From: Aequorivita sp. CIP111184
GTDB lineage: Bacteria > Bacteroidota > Bacteroidia > Flavobacteriales > Flavobacteriaceae
Length of the DNA: 59,789 bases
Assembly: GCF_900489465.1 (NCBI RefSeq)
Contig: NZ_UEFQ01000017.1
Coordinates: forward strand, 1-59,789
Direction of reading: 5' to 3'
The position numbers were made by a program, and so were the translations under genes. This document shows, one piece after another, positions 17,517 through 26,514 of the stretch. Below the pieces are notes generated by a model. That model made no database searches. It was not told the origin of the DNA and saw nothing but the letters and a program-made list of their open reading frames with translations. Each line of letters starts with the position of its first letter. The first letter of the stretch is position 1.

Positions 17517-19049
17517 TTAATGCTTAAAATGGCGCGTTCCAGTAAATACCATTGCCATTTCGTGAGCGTTGCAATAATCGATGCTAAGCTGATCCTTAAT
17601 AGACCCTCCAGGCTGTATTACTGCAGTTATTCCTGCATTGTCCGCAATTTCCACACAATCGGGAAATGGAAAAAAAGCATCACTTGCCATTACAGCACCT
17701 TCAAGATTAAAATTAAAGGCTTTTGCTTTTTCAATTGCTTGCCGTAATGCATCAACGCGGCTTGTTTGTCCGGTTCCGCTGGCGCAAAGTTGTTTCCCCT
17801 TTGCCAAAACAATTGTGTTTGATTTTGTGTGCTTACAAATTTTGGAAGCGAACAACAAATCTTCTAACTCTGCTGAATTGGGTTTATTGTCTGTGGCGGA
17901 CGTTAAAATTTCAGAAGTGTCGGTAATATTGTCTTTATCTTGAACTAAAACACCGTTTAAACAAGTTCGAACGGTAGTTTGAGGAAGTGTAATTTCTTTT
18001 TGAACCAACAAAATGCGGTTCTTTTTTCCTTTTAAAATTTCTAGAGCTTTTTCTGAATAGGAAGGCGCAATCACTACTTCACAGAAAAGATCGTGAATTT
18101 CGCTTGCCGTAGCTTCGTCAATTTCAGCATTGCTTATTAAAACTCCACCAAATGCCGAAACTGGGTCGCCCGCCAAAGCAGCCATATAAGCTTGCTGAAC
18201 TGTTTCGCGTTGTGCAATTCCGCAGGCATTGTTGTGTTTTAAAATTGCAAAAGTTGGAGCATCTCCTTTAAATTCATTCATCAAACTCACAGCGGCGTCA
18301 ACATCTAAAAGATTATTGTAGCTCAATTCCTTTCCGTGAAGTTTGTTGAATATTTCGTCAAAATCCCCAAAGAAATATCCTTTTTGGTGTGGATTTTCGC
18401 CATAGCGAAGTTCCTGTCCGCGTGTTTCACTTATCTTGAAAGCAGATAATTTTTCCTCTTTATTGAAATAATTAAATATGGCTGTATCGTAATTTGAAGA
18501 AACGTTGAAGGATTTTGCGGCAAAATGCTTGCGATCTTTCAAAGAAACGTGGCCGTCATTTGCTGAAATTAAATCCAAAAACTCAGCGTAATCGTCAACC
18601 GAAGAAACGCAAATGGTGTCTTTAAAATTCTTTGCAGCGGCGCGTATTAAGGAAATTCCGCCGATATCTATTTTTTCAATAATGTCTTCTTCCGAAGCGC
18701 CCGATGCAACGGTTTTTTCAAAAGGATACAAGTCAACAATGACCGCGTCAATCTGCGGAATTTTATATTGAGTCATTTCGGCAATATCACTTTCATTGTC
18801 TTGACGGTTCAATATTCCACCAAAAACTTTTGGGTGAAGGGTTTTAACACGGCCGCCCAAAATGGAAGGATAATCCGTGATGTCTTCTACGGCAATTACC
18901 TGGATTCCAAGATCGTTGATAAATTTTTTGGTGCCTCCGGTAGAGTAGATTTTTACGTTTTGTTCGTTCAGTTTTTTAACAATTGGCGCGAGGCCATCTT
19001 TGCTAAAAACGGAAATTAAAGCCGACGTAATTTTTTTGGAATTGTTCAT
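17517..19049 (-). CDS. purH: Bifunctional AICAR transformylase/IMP cyclohydrolase
   Basis: A 510-residue enzyme for the last two steps of IMP synthesis. The N-terminal MGS-like cyclohydrolase domain (about 1-150) has STGGTKKFI and GGRVKTLHPKVFGGIL. The C-terminal formyltransferase domain has LRYGENPHQKGYFF, ILKHNNACGIA and the ending GTRHFKH. Full length. It heads the minus-strand run that continues into mreB, the usual flavobacterial order. Confidence 0.97.
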   Translation of the reverse strand: MNNSKKITSALISVFSKDGLAPIVKKLNEQNVKIYSTGGTKKFINDLGIQVIAVEDITDYPSILGGRVKTLHPKVFGGILNRQDNESDIAEMTQYKIPQIDAVIVDLYPFEKTVASGASEEDIIEKIDIGGISLIRAAAKNFKDTICVSSVDDYAEFLDLISANDGHVSLKDRKHFAAKSFNVSSNYDTAIFNYFNKEEKLSAFKISETRGQELRYGENPHQKGYFFGDFDEIFNKLHGKELSYNNLLDVDAAVSLMNEFKGDAPTFAILKHNNACGIAQRETVQQAYMAALAGDPVSAFGGVLISNAEIDEATASEIHDLFCEVVIAPSYSEKALEILKGKKNRILLVQKEITLPQTTVRTCLNGVLVQDKDNITDTSEILTSATDNKPNSAELEDLLFASKICKHTKSNTIVLAKGKQLCASGTGQTSRVDALRQAIEKAKAFNFNLEGAVMASDAFFPFPDCVEIADNAGITAVIQPGGSIKDQLSIDYCNAHEMAMVFTGTRHFKH

Positions 19050-19203
19050 TATGAAAAATTAAGGTGCAAAAGTACATAATTGAATAGTAAATTTGTAACA
19101 TAACCAGAGAGAAAACGTCTTACTTTTAATAATTTTATCAACCCTTCTTTTTGAGTTTGGGACGAATCATTTGAAAATCCAGAATCTTAATTAAAAACTG
19201 TAA

Positions 19204-20460
19204 ATGCTAATTTATTTTCGCCTTTTAAAGGAAAGTTTCAATTTTGCGCTCAATGCGCTGCGAAACAATAAATTGCGAACCTTCCTTTCTTTGGTGGGGG
19301 TAACAATTGGTATCTTTTCCATTATTGCCGTTTTAGCTGCGGTAGATTCTTTAAAACGTGAAATTGAAGGTAGTATAAGTGGTTTGGATAATAGTACAAT
19401 TATAGTGATGCGTTATAATTTTGGTCCAACAGAAATTCCCCGCTGGAAATGGCAACAGTTTCCGGATGTTACGTACGATGAATACCAATATATTGACCGA
19501 AATACACCCAATATTGAAGCTGCAACTTTTACGCTAAACGTTCCGAATGAAAGCATAAAGTATGAAAACAATCAGGTTGATAACGTCCCCATTGGAGCTG
19601 TTACAGACAGTTATTATGATATTGAAGCTTTAAAACTTGACGAAGGAAGGTTTTTTAATGGTTCTGAATCTAATAGTGGTTCTATGGTCGTGGTTTTGGG
19701 AGATGAAATTGCCAATCAGTTATTTGGAACAGCGGCAAATGCTATAGGGAAGGAAGTGCGTATTTATGGAAGAAAATTTAACGTTATTGGAGTTTTGAAG
19801 AAGGAAGGGGCGGGCTTGTTTGGAAATTCAAAAGACACTTCCGTTTGGATGCCCGTAAATGTAGTTAGGCGCATTTATGGTGATAATAATAAAAAAACAT
19901 TTCCTCAGATAGTAGTAAAACCTGAAAAAGGAGTAGATGAGGCCGAATTTATTGCGGTACTTTCACAGAAACTTCGACTAAAACGGGGGTTGAAACCCGA
20001 TGAAATAAGTAACTTTTTCGTGAACCAAATGCAAGGTTTTACAGATTTTATTGATGAAATAACGGGCAGCATGAATATTATCGGACTTATAATTAGTGGG
20101 TTTTCGCTACTCGTGGGTGGTTTTGGAATTGCAAATATTATGTTCGTGAGCGTGAAGGAGCGAACCAATTTAATAGGCATTCAAAAATCATTGGGTGCAA
20201 AGAACAAATTTATACTATTTCAATTTTTATTTGAAGCGGTAATTCTCGCCGTAATTGGTGGATTGATTGGATTGTTTTTGGTTTTTATTGTTTCAATAAT
20301 TGCTTCTCAATTTACAGGCGATTTTGAATTTGTTCTGTCGCCATGGAATATGTTTGTTGGTACAGCAATCTCTGCAGTAATTGGTTTAATTTCCGGAATT
20401 CTTCCAGCAATTTCTGCTTCAAAACTGGATCCTGTTGAAGCTATTAGAACCGGAATGTAA
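19204..20460 (+). CDS. ABC transporter permease, MacB/FtsX type
   Basis: A 418-residue type VII ABC permease. One N-terminal helix (about 29-50) leads to a large periplasmic core domain (55-285). Three C-terminal membrane helices and the FtsX domain follow (SGFSLLVGGFGIANIMFVSV and later), ending KLDPVEAIRTGM, the standard MacB tail. Such permeases act mechanically with a MacB ATPase and often a MacA adaptor and TolC; none is adjacent. It stands alone, divergent from purH, with its stop one base from the end of the convergent GAF gene. Confidence 0.9.
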   Translation: MLIYFRLLKESFNFALNALRNNKLRTFLSLVGVTIGIFSIIAVLAAVDSLKREIEGSISGLDNSTIIVMRYNFGPTEIPRWKWQQFPDVTYDEYQYIDRNTPNIEAATFTLNVPNESIKYENNQVDNVPIGAVTDSYYDIEALKLDEGRFFNGSESNSGSMVVVLGDEIANQLFGTAANAIGKEVRIYGRKFNVIGVLKKEGAGLFGNSKDTSVWMPVNVVRRIYGDNNKKTFPQIVVKPEKGVDEAEFIAVLSQKLRLKRGLKPDEISNFFVNQMQGFTDFIDEITGSMNIIGLIISGFSLLVGGFGIANIMFVSVKERTNLIGIQKSLGAKNKFILFQFLFEAVILAVIGGLIGLFLVFIVSIIASQFTGDFEFVLSPWNMFVGTAISAVIGLISGILPAISASKLDPVEAIRTGM

Positions 20461-20461
20461 T

Positions 20462-20917
20462 TTACAGAATTTGTGAAACCTCTTCATTTACCCATTCCAA
20501 AAACCTTTCGTCCTCTAAAGAAAATGGATCTTCCACATGTGAATCAATGTCGATCTGTCCTATGTTTTTTCCGTCCTTAAAAAGCGGGATTACGATTTCA
20601 GATTTCACGGTAATGCTGCAAGCAATGTAATTATCTTGCGCTTTCACATCTGGCACTACGAAATTTTTGTTGCTCACGGCAACTTGTCCGCAAATACCTT
20701 TTCCAAAAGGAATAACAGTATGATCTGTTGGCTCTCCAGCAAAAGCTTTTAAATGAAGCGTTTTTTCGGCTTCATTTGTAAAATAAAAACCTACCCAATC
20801 ATAATAGCCAATGGAAGACTGTAATAGTTCACAAACCTCTGTCAATCTGCTATCAGTACTTTCTGAATTGTTTGCTAAAATGGTTTTAACGTTGTGTTTT
20901 AAGTGGGAAAATGGCAT
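20462..20917 (-). CDS. GAF domain protein, free methionine-(R)-sulfoxide reductase type
   Basis: I place the start at ATG 20917 (MPFSHLKH), giving 151 residues; a longer frame would overlap the divergent exosortase gene. The protein is a single GAF domain matching the fRMsr (YebR/MsrC) pattern: WVGFYF, FGKGICGQVA, NYIACS, SEIVIPLF and QIDIDSHVEDPFS. The family reduces free Met-R-sulfoxide. Two of the usual three active cysteines are visible (C76 in GICG and C100 in YIAC); the earlier one is replaced by a Pro/Thr/His stretch, so activity is probable but not certain. Confidence 0.8.
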   Translation of the reverse strand: MPFSHLKHNVKTILANNSESTDSRLTEVCELLQSSIGYYDWVGFYFTNEAEKTLHLKAFAGEPTDHTVIPFGKGICGQVAVSNKNFVVPDVKAQDNYIACSITVKSEIVIPLFKDGKNIGQIDIDSHVEDPFSLEDERFLEWVNEEVSQIL

Positions 20918-20959
20918 AGGTTTTTTTAAATCTTGATTATGCGGTAAAAGTATTTCAAA

Positions 20960-21562
20960 ATGGGTACATACAGCAAAAACAAATCCTGTATTTTTGTTAA
21001 AACCCAAACGGAAGCATTGAGAGCGATTTTCAAAAAAAATAAAACAGTACTAAAATTTGTCGCCCTCTTTTTGGGAACCTATTTAGTTCTCGGAATTCTT
21101 TATTCTGTTTATTTAAAAGTTTCTGAAAACAGTGCATATTTTCCTGACTATATAACCAATCTCGTAGCAAAGCAAAGTGCTGCAGTGCTTGAGGGTTTTG
21201 GTTATAGTTCTGTTCTAAAACCTGATCATTTGGAACAGGGAATGTTACTGACCATTGAAAATAAATATACCGTGAACATTGTGGAAGGTTGCAATGCTAT
21301 TAGTGTTATTATTTTATTCGTGGCTTTTATAATCGCTTTTGCGGAAAAATTCAAAAAAACATGTATGTTTCTTTTTGCTGGATCGGTCTTGATTTATATC
21401 GTCAATCTTTTGCGAATTGCTATTCTCGTTATTGCTTTATACAATTTTCCCGAATATGAAAACATCCTTCACTCTGTAGTATTTCCTGGAATTATATATA
21501 GTATGGTTTTTATTTTGTGGATGATTTGGGTGTGGATGCTGAAACCCATTGCGGCAAAATGA
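20960..21562 (+). CDS. xrtF: Exosortase family protein XrtF
   Basis: A 200-residue polytopic membrane protein of the exosortase/archaeosortase family. The presumed catalytic residues are visible: C111 in VEGCNAIS, R152 in NLLRIAIL and H171 in ILHSVVFPG. Exosortases cleave C-terminal sorting signals and probably attach the protein to a carrier. The following gene matches the exosortase F system-associated protein, which identifies the XrtF type. The N-terminus is uncertain: ATG 20960 is used, but TTG 21017 would remove the non-conserved first 19 residues. It is divergent from the GAF gene. Confidence 0.85.
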   Translation: MGTYSKNKSCIFVKTQTEALRAIFKKNKTVLKFVALFLGTYLVLGILYSVYLKVSENSAYFPDYITNLVAKQSAAVLEGFGYSSVLKPDHLEQGMLLTIENKYTVNIVEGCNAISVIILFVAFIIAFAEKFKKTCMFLFAGSVLIYIVNLLRIAILVIALYNFPEYENILHSVVFPGIIYSMVFILWMIWVWMLKPIAAK

Positions 21563-21993
21563 AAAATGTTTTACAAATAGGTGCTATTACAATCCTTGCA
21601 AGCCTATTGGTATTGATAAGGGCTTTTGAGAATACTATTTTTTATGATCCGCTCTTGGAATTTTTCAAAATGGATTACAAGGCCTTGCCACTTCCTAAAA
21701 TGGATTCTTTTGCATTGCAAACTGGCATTGTACTTCGGTTTTTAATGAATACCATCATTTCACTTGCAATTTTATGGTTGGTTTTTTTTGATAAGGAAAT
21801 AATTAAACTCTCAGCTCTTTTATATAGCTTATTATTTGTCGGCCTTTTTATGGTTTTTACCTTTATTATTTTCACTTCGGAAGAAACAGGAGGTCATTTG
21901 GTTCTTTTTTACGTGCGCCGATTTCTAATCCAGCCTTTATTTTTGCTTATTCTGCTACCGGCCTTTTATTTTCAGAAATATAAAACCCGTTGA
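21559..21993 (+). CDS. Exosortase F system-associated membrane protein
   Basis: Start ATG 21559 overlaps the XrtF stop (ATGA) and gives 144 residues. The protein has about four hydrophobic helices (5-25, 50-70, 80-100, 115-140) with RAFENTIFYDPLLEFFK, a signature of the small membrane protein always found beside XrtF. Its role in the sorting system is unknown. Translational coupling to XrtF supports a joint function. Confidence 0.85.
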   Translation: MKNVLQIGAITILASLLVLIRAFENTIFYDPLLEFFKMDYKALPLPKMDSFALQTGIVLRFLMNTIISLAILWLVFFDKEIIKLSALLYSLLFVGLFMVFTFIIFTSEETGGHLVLFYVRRFLIQPLFLLILLPAFYFQKYKTR

Positions 21994-22031
21994 TTTTTTG
22001 ATACCTTTGCATCTCTAAATCTATTTTACAA

Positions 22032-22574
22032 ATGAAAAATTTTTCTCTTATTTTCTTCGCGATTACAGCATTCGCAGTCTCATCGTGCAAGGATAATTCA
22101 AAACAAAGCGAGGCAGAAGTCGTAACCGTAGACAATGCCGAGTCAAAAACCTACGAAATAGCCAAAACGGAAGCCGAATTTAACGATCCAAAAGTGGAAG
22201 CAATTTTTGATCAATACCTACAAATAGAAGCAGGGCTTGTAAATACTGATGCCTCCAAAACGGCAATAGCGGCTTCAAAGTTGCAGGAACAACTTAAAGA
22301 GATAAATGCAGACGAGACTACCAAAAATGTAGTTGCTGCAATGGCCACTTCTGAAGATATAAAAGTTCAGCGCGAAAATTTTGAAGCTTTAAGCAACGGG
22401 CTTGAAGGCATGCTTAAAGGAGCTTTAAAATCTGGCACACTTTACAAGCAATTCTGCCCGATGGCTTTCAACAATAAAGGGGCCTATTGGATAAGCAGTA
22501 GTGAAGATATTTTAAACCCTTATTTTGGTGATAAAATGTTGAAGTGCGGGAGAGTGGATTCCAAATTGGAATAA
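22032..22574 (+). CDS. DUF3347 domain lipoprotein, probable metal-handling
   Basis: A 180-residue lipoprotein with a lipobox ending at Cys19 (FAVSSCKDN), a helical DUF3347 domain (55-175), and the conserved C-terminal motifs FCPMAF, GAYWISS and NPYFGDKMLKCG. The domain is commonly linked to copper efflux proteins (CusB-like) in Bacteroidota; the Cys and Met residues in CPMA and KMLKCG are plausible Cu(I) ligands. It opens a run of small exported Cys-containing proteins leading to a TonB receptor and an HMA protein, supporting a metal role. No catalytic site is seen. Confidence 0.82.
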   Translation: MKNFSLIFFAITAFAVSSCKDNSKQSEAEVVTVDNAESKTYEIAKTEAEFNDPKVEAIFDQYLQIEAGLVNTDASKTAIAASKLQEQLKEINADETTKNVVAAMATSEDIKVQRENFEALSNGLEGMLKGALKSGTLYKQFCPMAFNNKGAYWISSSEDILNPYFGDKMLKCGRVDSKLE

Positions 22575-22589
22575 TTCATAATTTTTAAT

Positions 22590-22979
22590 ATGCCGAAAAA
22601 ACTGTTGGCTATTACTTTCTTCTTATTAATTGCTGTCCGTCCGGCATATACGGTCAGTTATTTACTTTACTTTCAGCTTAATGTTGATGTGATTATCCAA
22701 AAATATTGTATCAATAAAGATAAACCGCAAATGCACTGTAACGGCAAGTGCCATTTGATGCAAAAACTCAATTTTGATACGGAAAATACCCCTACGCCGA
22801 ACCGTGCAGCGGTATCCTTTTTGGAAGCTTTCTTTCCGCTCTACTATCAATCAAATGAAACTAGTTTACCGAAACCTTTTGTTAAAATTATTTTGCTTCC
22901 CAATTTTAATATCCTACATTTTGAGACTTCAGGTTTTATCAACAAAATATATCATCCTCCGCAAGTTTTTATTTCATAA
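22590..22979 (+). CDS. Small membrane/exported protein with Cys cluster, unknown function
   Basis: A 129-residue protein with an N-terminal hydrophobic helix (about 5-24). A conserved-looking segment contains three cysteines (QKYCINKDKPQMHCNGKCH, about 37-55). This CxnCxxxC spacing beside Met and His suggests metal binding or a disulfide unit. The remainder is hydrophobic and proline-rich (ending YHPPQVFIS). It starts 15 bases after the DUF3347 gene, so cotranscription is likely. I do not know a named family. Confidence 0.65.
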   Translation: MPKKLLAITFFLLIAVRPAYTVSYLLYFQLNVDVIIQKYCINKDKPQMHCNGKCHLMQKLNFDTENTPTPNRAAVSFLEAFFPLYYQSNETSLPKPFVKIILLPNFNILHFETSGFINKIYHPPQVFIS

Positions 22980-23198
22980 ATTTTCAATTTTTTAATGTAG
23001 CTGCACTGCGATACTGCTTGTGCTTTGCCAGTTTTTATCACGTGGCTATATTGAAAAGGCGAGTTTGCATTTTCTTATAAATTCGTTCTGTAAAGTGCAC
23101 AATATCAATATTTAATTGGCGTTCAGTTTAAGGGTAAAGAAACTTTTACGACTTGCGCAAAAATATTTAATTTAATAAAACTTAAAATAACATTTAGT

Positions 23199-23627
23199 AT
23201 GAAAAATTTAATATGGTTGGGACTTACAATATTATTGATGAGCTCCTGTAACAACAAAGAAAAAAGTGAGACGGTACCTGTAAATACTGAAGTTACTCAA
23301 ATGCAGAGAATTGTAGCTGTTCATGATGCTTTAATGCCTAAAATGAGCACAATTGGTGAATTGAGCGGGAAAATCCAAGCGAGTATAGATGTGGAGAATC
23401 CTGACGATGAAAAAGTTAGCGTCCTGAACGACTTAAAAGCAGCAAATGCAGATATGATGGAATGGATGAAGGACTTTGGTAAGAATTTCACTTTTGAAGA
23501 AATCAATAAAGGCGCACCCCTTTCTGAAGAAAAACAAGAATTGCTAAAAAGCTATGAGAAAAGCGTAAATCAATTGCAAGAGCAGATGAATACAGCTATT
23601 GAAAATGGAAATAAGTTGATTGAATAA
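23199..23627 (+). CDS. Small helical lipoprotein
   Basis: A 142-residue lipoprotein with signal peptide and lipobox ending at Cys17 (LLMSSCNNK). The rest is almost all alpha-helical with heptad-like stretches (about 30-140) and no cysteines; a conserved centre reads DMMEWMKDFGKNF. Similar proteins are sometimes labelled viral A-type inclusion protein, which is uninformative. Its place between metal-linked small proteins suggests a periplasmic chaperone- or CpxP-like role, but that is conjecture. A strong terminator follows. Confidence 0.7.
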   Translation: MKNLIWLGLTILLMSSCNNKEKSETVPVNTEVTQMQRIVAVHDALMPKMSTIGELSGKIQASIDVENPDDEKVSVLNDLKAANADMMEWMKDFGKNFTFEEINKGAPLSEEKQELLKSYEKSVNQLQEQMNTAIENGNKLIE

Positions 23628-23702
23628 AATGAATTTACGTTGTTATTATTTCATTCATTTTTAATTTTTTAAAGCTGTAATTATACACAACTCTTTATTT
23701 TG

Positions 23703-23733
23703 GCCTCCCACCTAAGTTGGGAGGCTTTTTTTT
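23703..23733 (+). terminator. Rho-independent terminator
   Basis: GCCTCCCA, a 7-base loop, TGGGAGGC, then eight T. It ends the transcript of the small helical lipoprotein gene. Confidence 0.88.
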
Positions 23734-23734
23734 G

Positions 23735-23742
23735 TATTTTTG
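23735..23742 (+). promoter_or_regulatory. Possible -7 promoter element (TATTTTTG) close to a start codon
   Basis: TATTTTTG fits TAnnTTTG and lies only 7 bases before the ATG at 23750, so transcription would start about at the ATG and the mRNA would be leaderless. A TTG lies 15 bases upstream, which is shorter than the usual spacing. Confidence 0.35.
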
Positions 23743-23749
23743 TGCTCAA

Positions 23750-24169
23750 ATGAAAAAAGCAGTTTCCATATTCCTAACAATACTAATGCTTGCAAGCAGT
23801 TCGGGAATAGCCTATGCACAACACTTCTGCAGTGGGACGGAAATGATGGCTCAAATTACGTTGGGTGAAAAACATCTCTCCTGCGGAATGGAGGAGAATG
23901 CTCCAGATTCTGGTTGTGGTGCTGAAACTGCTGCCCCCGAAGTCCACGACTGTTGTAAAAATCATATAACCAAAATACACACAGACGATAATTTCGCAAA
24001 AGCTTCGTTCGATTTAAAACTGAACAAAACCTTTATAGCTGCTTTCATTTCTGTATTCGTTCTGAATGAAGTAGAAATAGCTTCCACTAAAAAAATCTTC
24101 TTTGCGGATTACAATCCGCCACCACTCGAACAGGATTTCAATATTCTGTACGAGACTTTCCTTATTTGA
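23750..24169 (+). CDS. HYC_CC_PP family exported protein
   Basis: Start ATG 23750 (MKKAVSIFLTILML) gives a proper signal peptide and 139 residues; an upstream in-frame ATG at 23717 lies inside the terminator. The three features that name the family are visible: a His-aromatic-Cys motif just after the signal peptide (QHFCSG), a CC pair (HDCCKNH) and a proline run near the C-terminus (NPPPLE). Further cysteines (SCGM, GCGA) make it Cys-rich. Function unknown; in Bacteroidota such genes precede TonB-dependent receptors, as here, consistent with metal (copper) binding. Confidence 0.78.
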   Translation: MKKAVSIFLTILMLASSSGIAYAQHFCSGTEMMAQITLGEKHLSCGMEENAPDSGCGAETAAPEVHDCCKNHITKIHTDDNFAKASFDLKLNKTFIAAFISVFVLNEVEIASTKKIFFADYNPPPLEQDFNILYETFLI

Positions 24170-24249
24170 TTAATACCCGCTTTGCGGGACCTAATGATTA
24201 TAGCTCCAAATTTTTGGAGTAATTACTCATATTTAATCAAATTTAAAAA

Positions 24250-26484
24250 ATGAAAAATCTCTTATATATAATTTTTATACTCCCGCTCTGTATTTTTTCA
24301 CAGGAAAAAATAACTGGAACAATAACTGAAAATATAAATAACGAAGAAGTGCCGCTTGGAGGCGCAAACGTTTATTGGCTGAATACTTCGGTGGGAGAAG
24401 TAACCGATTTTGAAGGTAATTTTGAAATTTCTTATGAGCCTGAATACAAAAAATTGGTGATCAGTTTTGTGGGTTATAAAACTGATACTATTACGGTAAA
24501 TTCTCCGAAGCAAATAACACATTCATTAAAATCCACCGCTAATCTTGACGAGGTTACAGTTACTGCAAGGCAGAAGGCATCGTCGCGTTCTTTCATCCAA
24601 TCAGCGAATGTTTTAAACGTAAGTAGCGCCGAACTTTTAAAAGCGGCTTGCTGCAACTTGGCGGAAAGTTTTGAAACGAACCCGTCGATAGACGTTAATT
24701 TTGCCGATGCTATTTCGGGAACCAAACAAATTAAAATGCTTGGACTAACGAGTCCGTATATTTTGATTACGACTGAAAATGTGCCGAGCATTCGCGGAGC
24801 TTCGCAAGCGTATGGTTTGAGTTTTATTCCGGGAACTTGGGTGGAAAGTATTCAAATTACAAAAGGAGCCGGAAGTGTTGTCAATGGCTACGAAAGTATT
24901 GCAGGGCAAATTAATGCCGAATTGCAAAAACCCACTACTGACGATAAGCTTTTTGTAAACGCCTACGGCGCGGGCAATGGACGTTTTGAGCTGAATACGC
25001 ATCTTAACACAAAAGTTAGTGAGCGATGGAGTACAGGCCTTTATATTCATGGTAATATGCGTGATACTGAATTTGATAAAAACGACGATTCTTTTCTGGA
25101 TGCTCCATTGATGCAACAAGTGAACGTGATGAATCGCTGGCAATATACTGACACTGAAAACGGATATGTGGGGTTTTTTAACTTTAGATATTTAAATGAT
25201 GAAAAACAGACTGGGCAATTATCTTTTAATCCAGACAGAGATCGTGGAACCACAAACGCCTGGGGAAGTGAAATAAAAACCCAGCGATTTGATGTTTCGG
25301 GAAAATTTGGTTTTGTAAATCCGGATATTCCATGGCGCACAGGTGGATTGCAGCTAGCTTACAGTCATCACGACCAAGAGTCCTATTTTGGATTGAATGA
25401 TTACAATATTCAGCATAACAGCTTGTATGCCAATTTGCTTTACAATTCAATAATCAGCGATTCGCGACACAAAATTAAAACTGGAGTAAGTGCAACCTAT
25501 GATGGTTATGATGAATTGGTTTTAACAGAAAGCTATAGTAGGGTTGAAAATTCAGTAGGAGCTTTTTTTGAGTATAATTTTGATAATTTGGGCGATTTGA
25601 ATTTTACTGCCGGAATTCGTGCCGATGTTCACAATAGGTTGGGAACATTCCTCACGCCGCGCTTCCATTTGCGCTACACACCTTGGGAAAAATCTGCTTT
25701 TAGAATTTCAGCAGGAAGAGGAAAACGCAGTGCGAATATTTTTACTGAAAACCAAAGTCTTTTTGCAACTTCGCGCACCTTGAATATTTTAGACAATGGC
25801 GGTAAAATTTATGGATTAGATCCGGAAATTGCTTGGAATTATGGCGTTTCATATATGCAAGGATTCAATATTTTTAGTAGAAAAGCAGACATCACTTTCG
25901 ATTTTTACAGAACCGATTTTGTGAATCAAGTTGTAGTGGATTGGGAAAATCCATCAGAAATAAATTTTTATAATTTGGAGGGTGAAAGTTATTCTAGTAA
26001 TTTTCAAGTGGAATTTAATTATAATGCTTTTGAACATTTCGATATGCGGCTGGCCTACAAATATTACGATGTGGAAACAACATATTTAAGCGGAAAAAAG
26101 CAAACGCCTTTAACACCCAACCATCGCTTTTTTGCAAATGCTTCCTATGAAACACATCAAAATGCAAAAGGAGGAAATTGGAAATTTGACGCAACTTTCA
26201 ATTATTTGGGCGAGCAGCGGTTTGCTTCTACTGAAAGCTACTTGAATACAATTGGACTTTCAGAATTCTCTCCAAGTGTTTCAACTTTGAATGCACAGGT
26301 AACCAAAGTTTTTTCAACTAATTTTGAAATCTATGTGGGCGGGGAAAATATAACCAATGTAACACAACCCAATCCAATTGTGGGAAGCGACTATCCCTTT
26401 GGAACAACTTTTGACACCACTTACGTTTATGGACCTATCTTTGGTAGTTCCTATTACGCAGGCTTACGATACAGTATTAATTAA
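24250..26484 (+). CDS. TonB-dependent receptor with CarboxypepD_reg-like domain, probable metal uptake
   Basis: A 744-residue outer-membrane receptor. A signal peptide (1-17) precedes a carboxypeptidase-regulatory-like beta domain (about 20-100, ending FVGYKTDT). The plug (about 105-225) holds LKAACCNLAESFETNPS, with an unusual CysCys pair, and IRGASQAYG. A 22-strand-type barrel runs to the terminal aromatic strand (YYAGLRYSIN). Lacking a SusD partner and set between Cys-rich exported proteins and an HMA protein, it is more likely to import a metal or metal chelate than a glycan. The substrate is inferred only. Confidence 0.88.
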   Translation: MKNLLYIIFILPLCIFSQEKITGTITENINNEEVPLGGANVYWLNTSVGEVTDFEGNFEISYEPEYKKLVISFVGYKTDTITVNSPKQITHSLKSTANLDEVTVTARQKASSRSFIQSANVLNVSSAELLKAACCNLAESFETNPSIDVNFADAISGTKQIKMLGLTSPYILITTENVPSIRGASQAYGLSFIPGTWVESIQITKGAGSVVNGYESIAGQINAELQKPTTDDKLFVNAYGAGNGRFELNTHLNTKVSERWSTGLYIHGNMRDTEFDKNDDSFLDAPLMQQVNVMNRWQYTDTENGYVGFFNFRYLNDEKQTGQLSFNPDRDRGTTNAWGSEIKTQRFDVSGKFGFVNPDIPWRTGGLQLAYSHHDQESYFGLNDYNIQHNSLYANLLYNSIISDSRHKIKTGVSATYDGYDELVLTESYSRVENSVGAFFEYNFDNLGDLNFTAGIRADVHNRLGTFLTPRFHLRYTPWEKSAFRISAGRGKRSANIFTENQSLFATSRTLNILDNGGKIYGLDPEIAWNYGVSYMQGFNIFSRKADITFDFYRTDFVNQVVVDWENPSEINFYNLEGESYSSNFQVEFNYNAFEHFDMRLAYKYYDVETTYLSGKKQTPLTPNHRFFANASYETHQNAKGGNWKFDATFNYLGEQRFASTESYLNTIGLSEFSPSVSTLNAQVTKVFSTNFEIYVGGENITNVTQPNPIVGSDYPFGTTFDTTYVYGPIFGSSYYAGLRYSIN

Positions 26485-26514
26485 CTTAAACAATAAATTT
26501 TAAAATCATACTTT

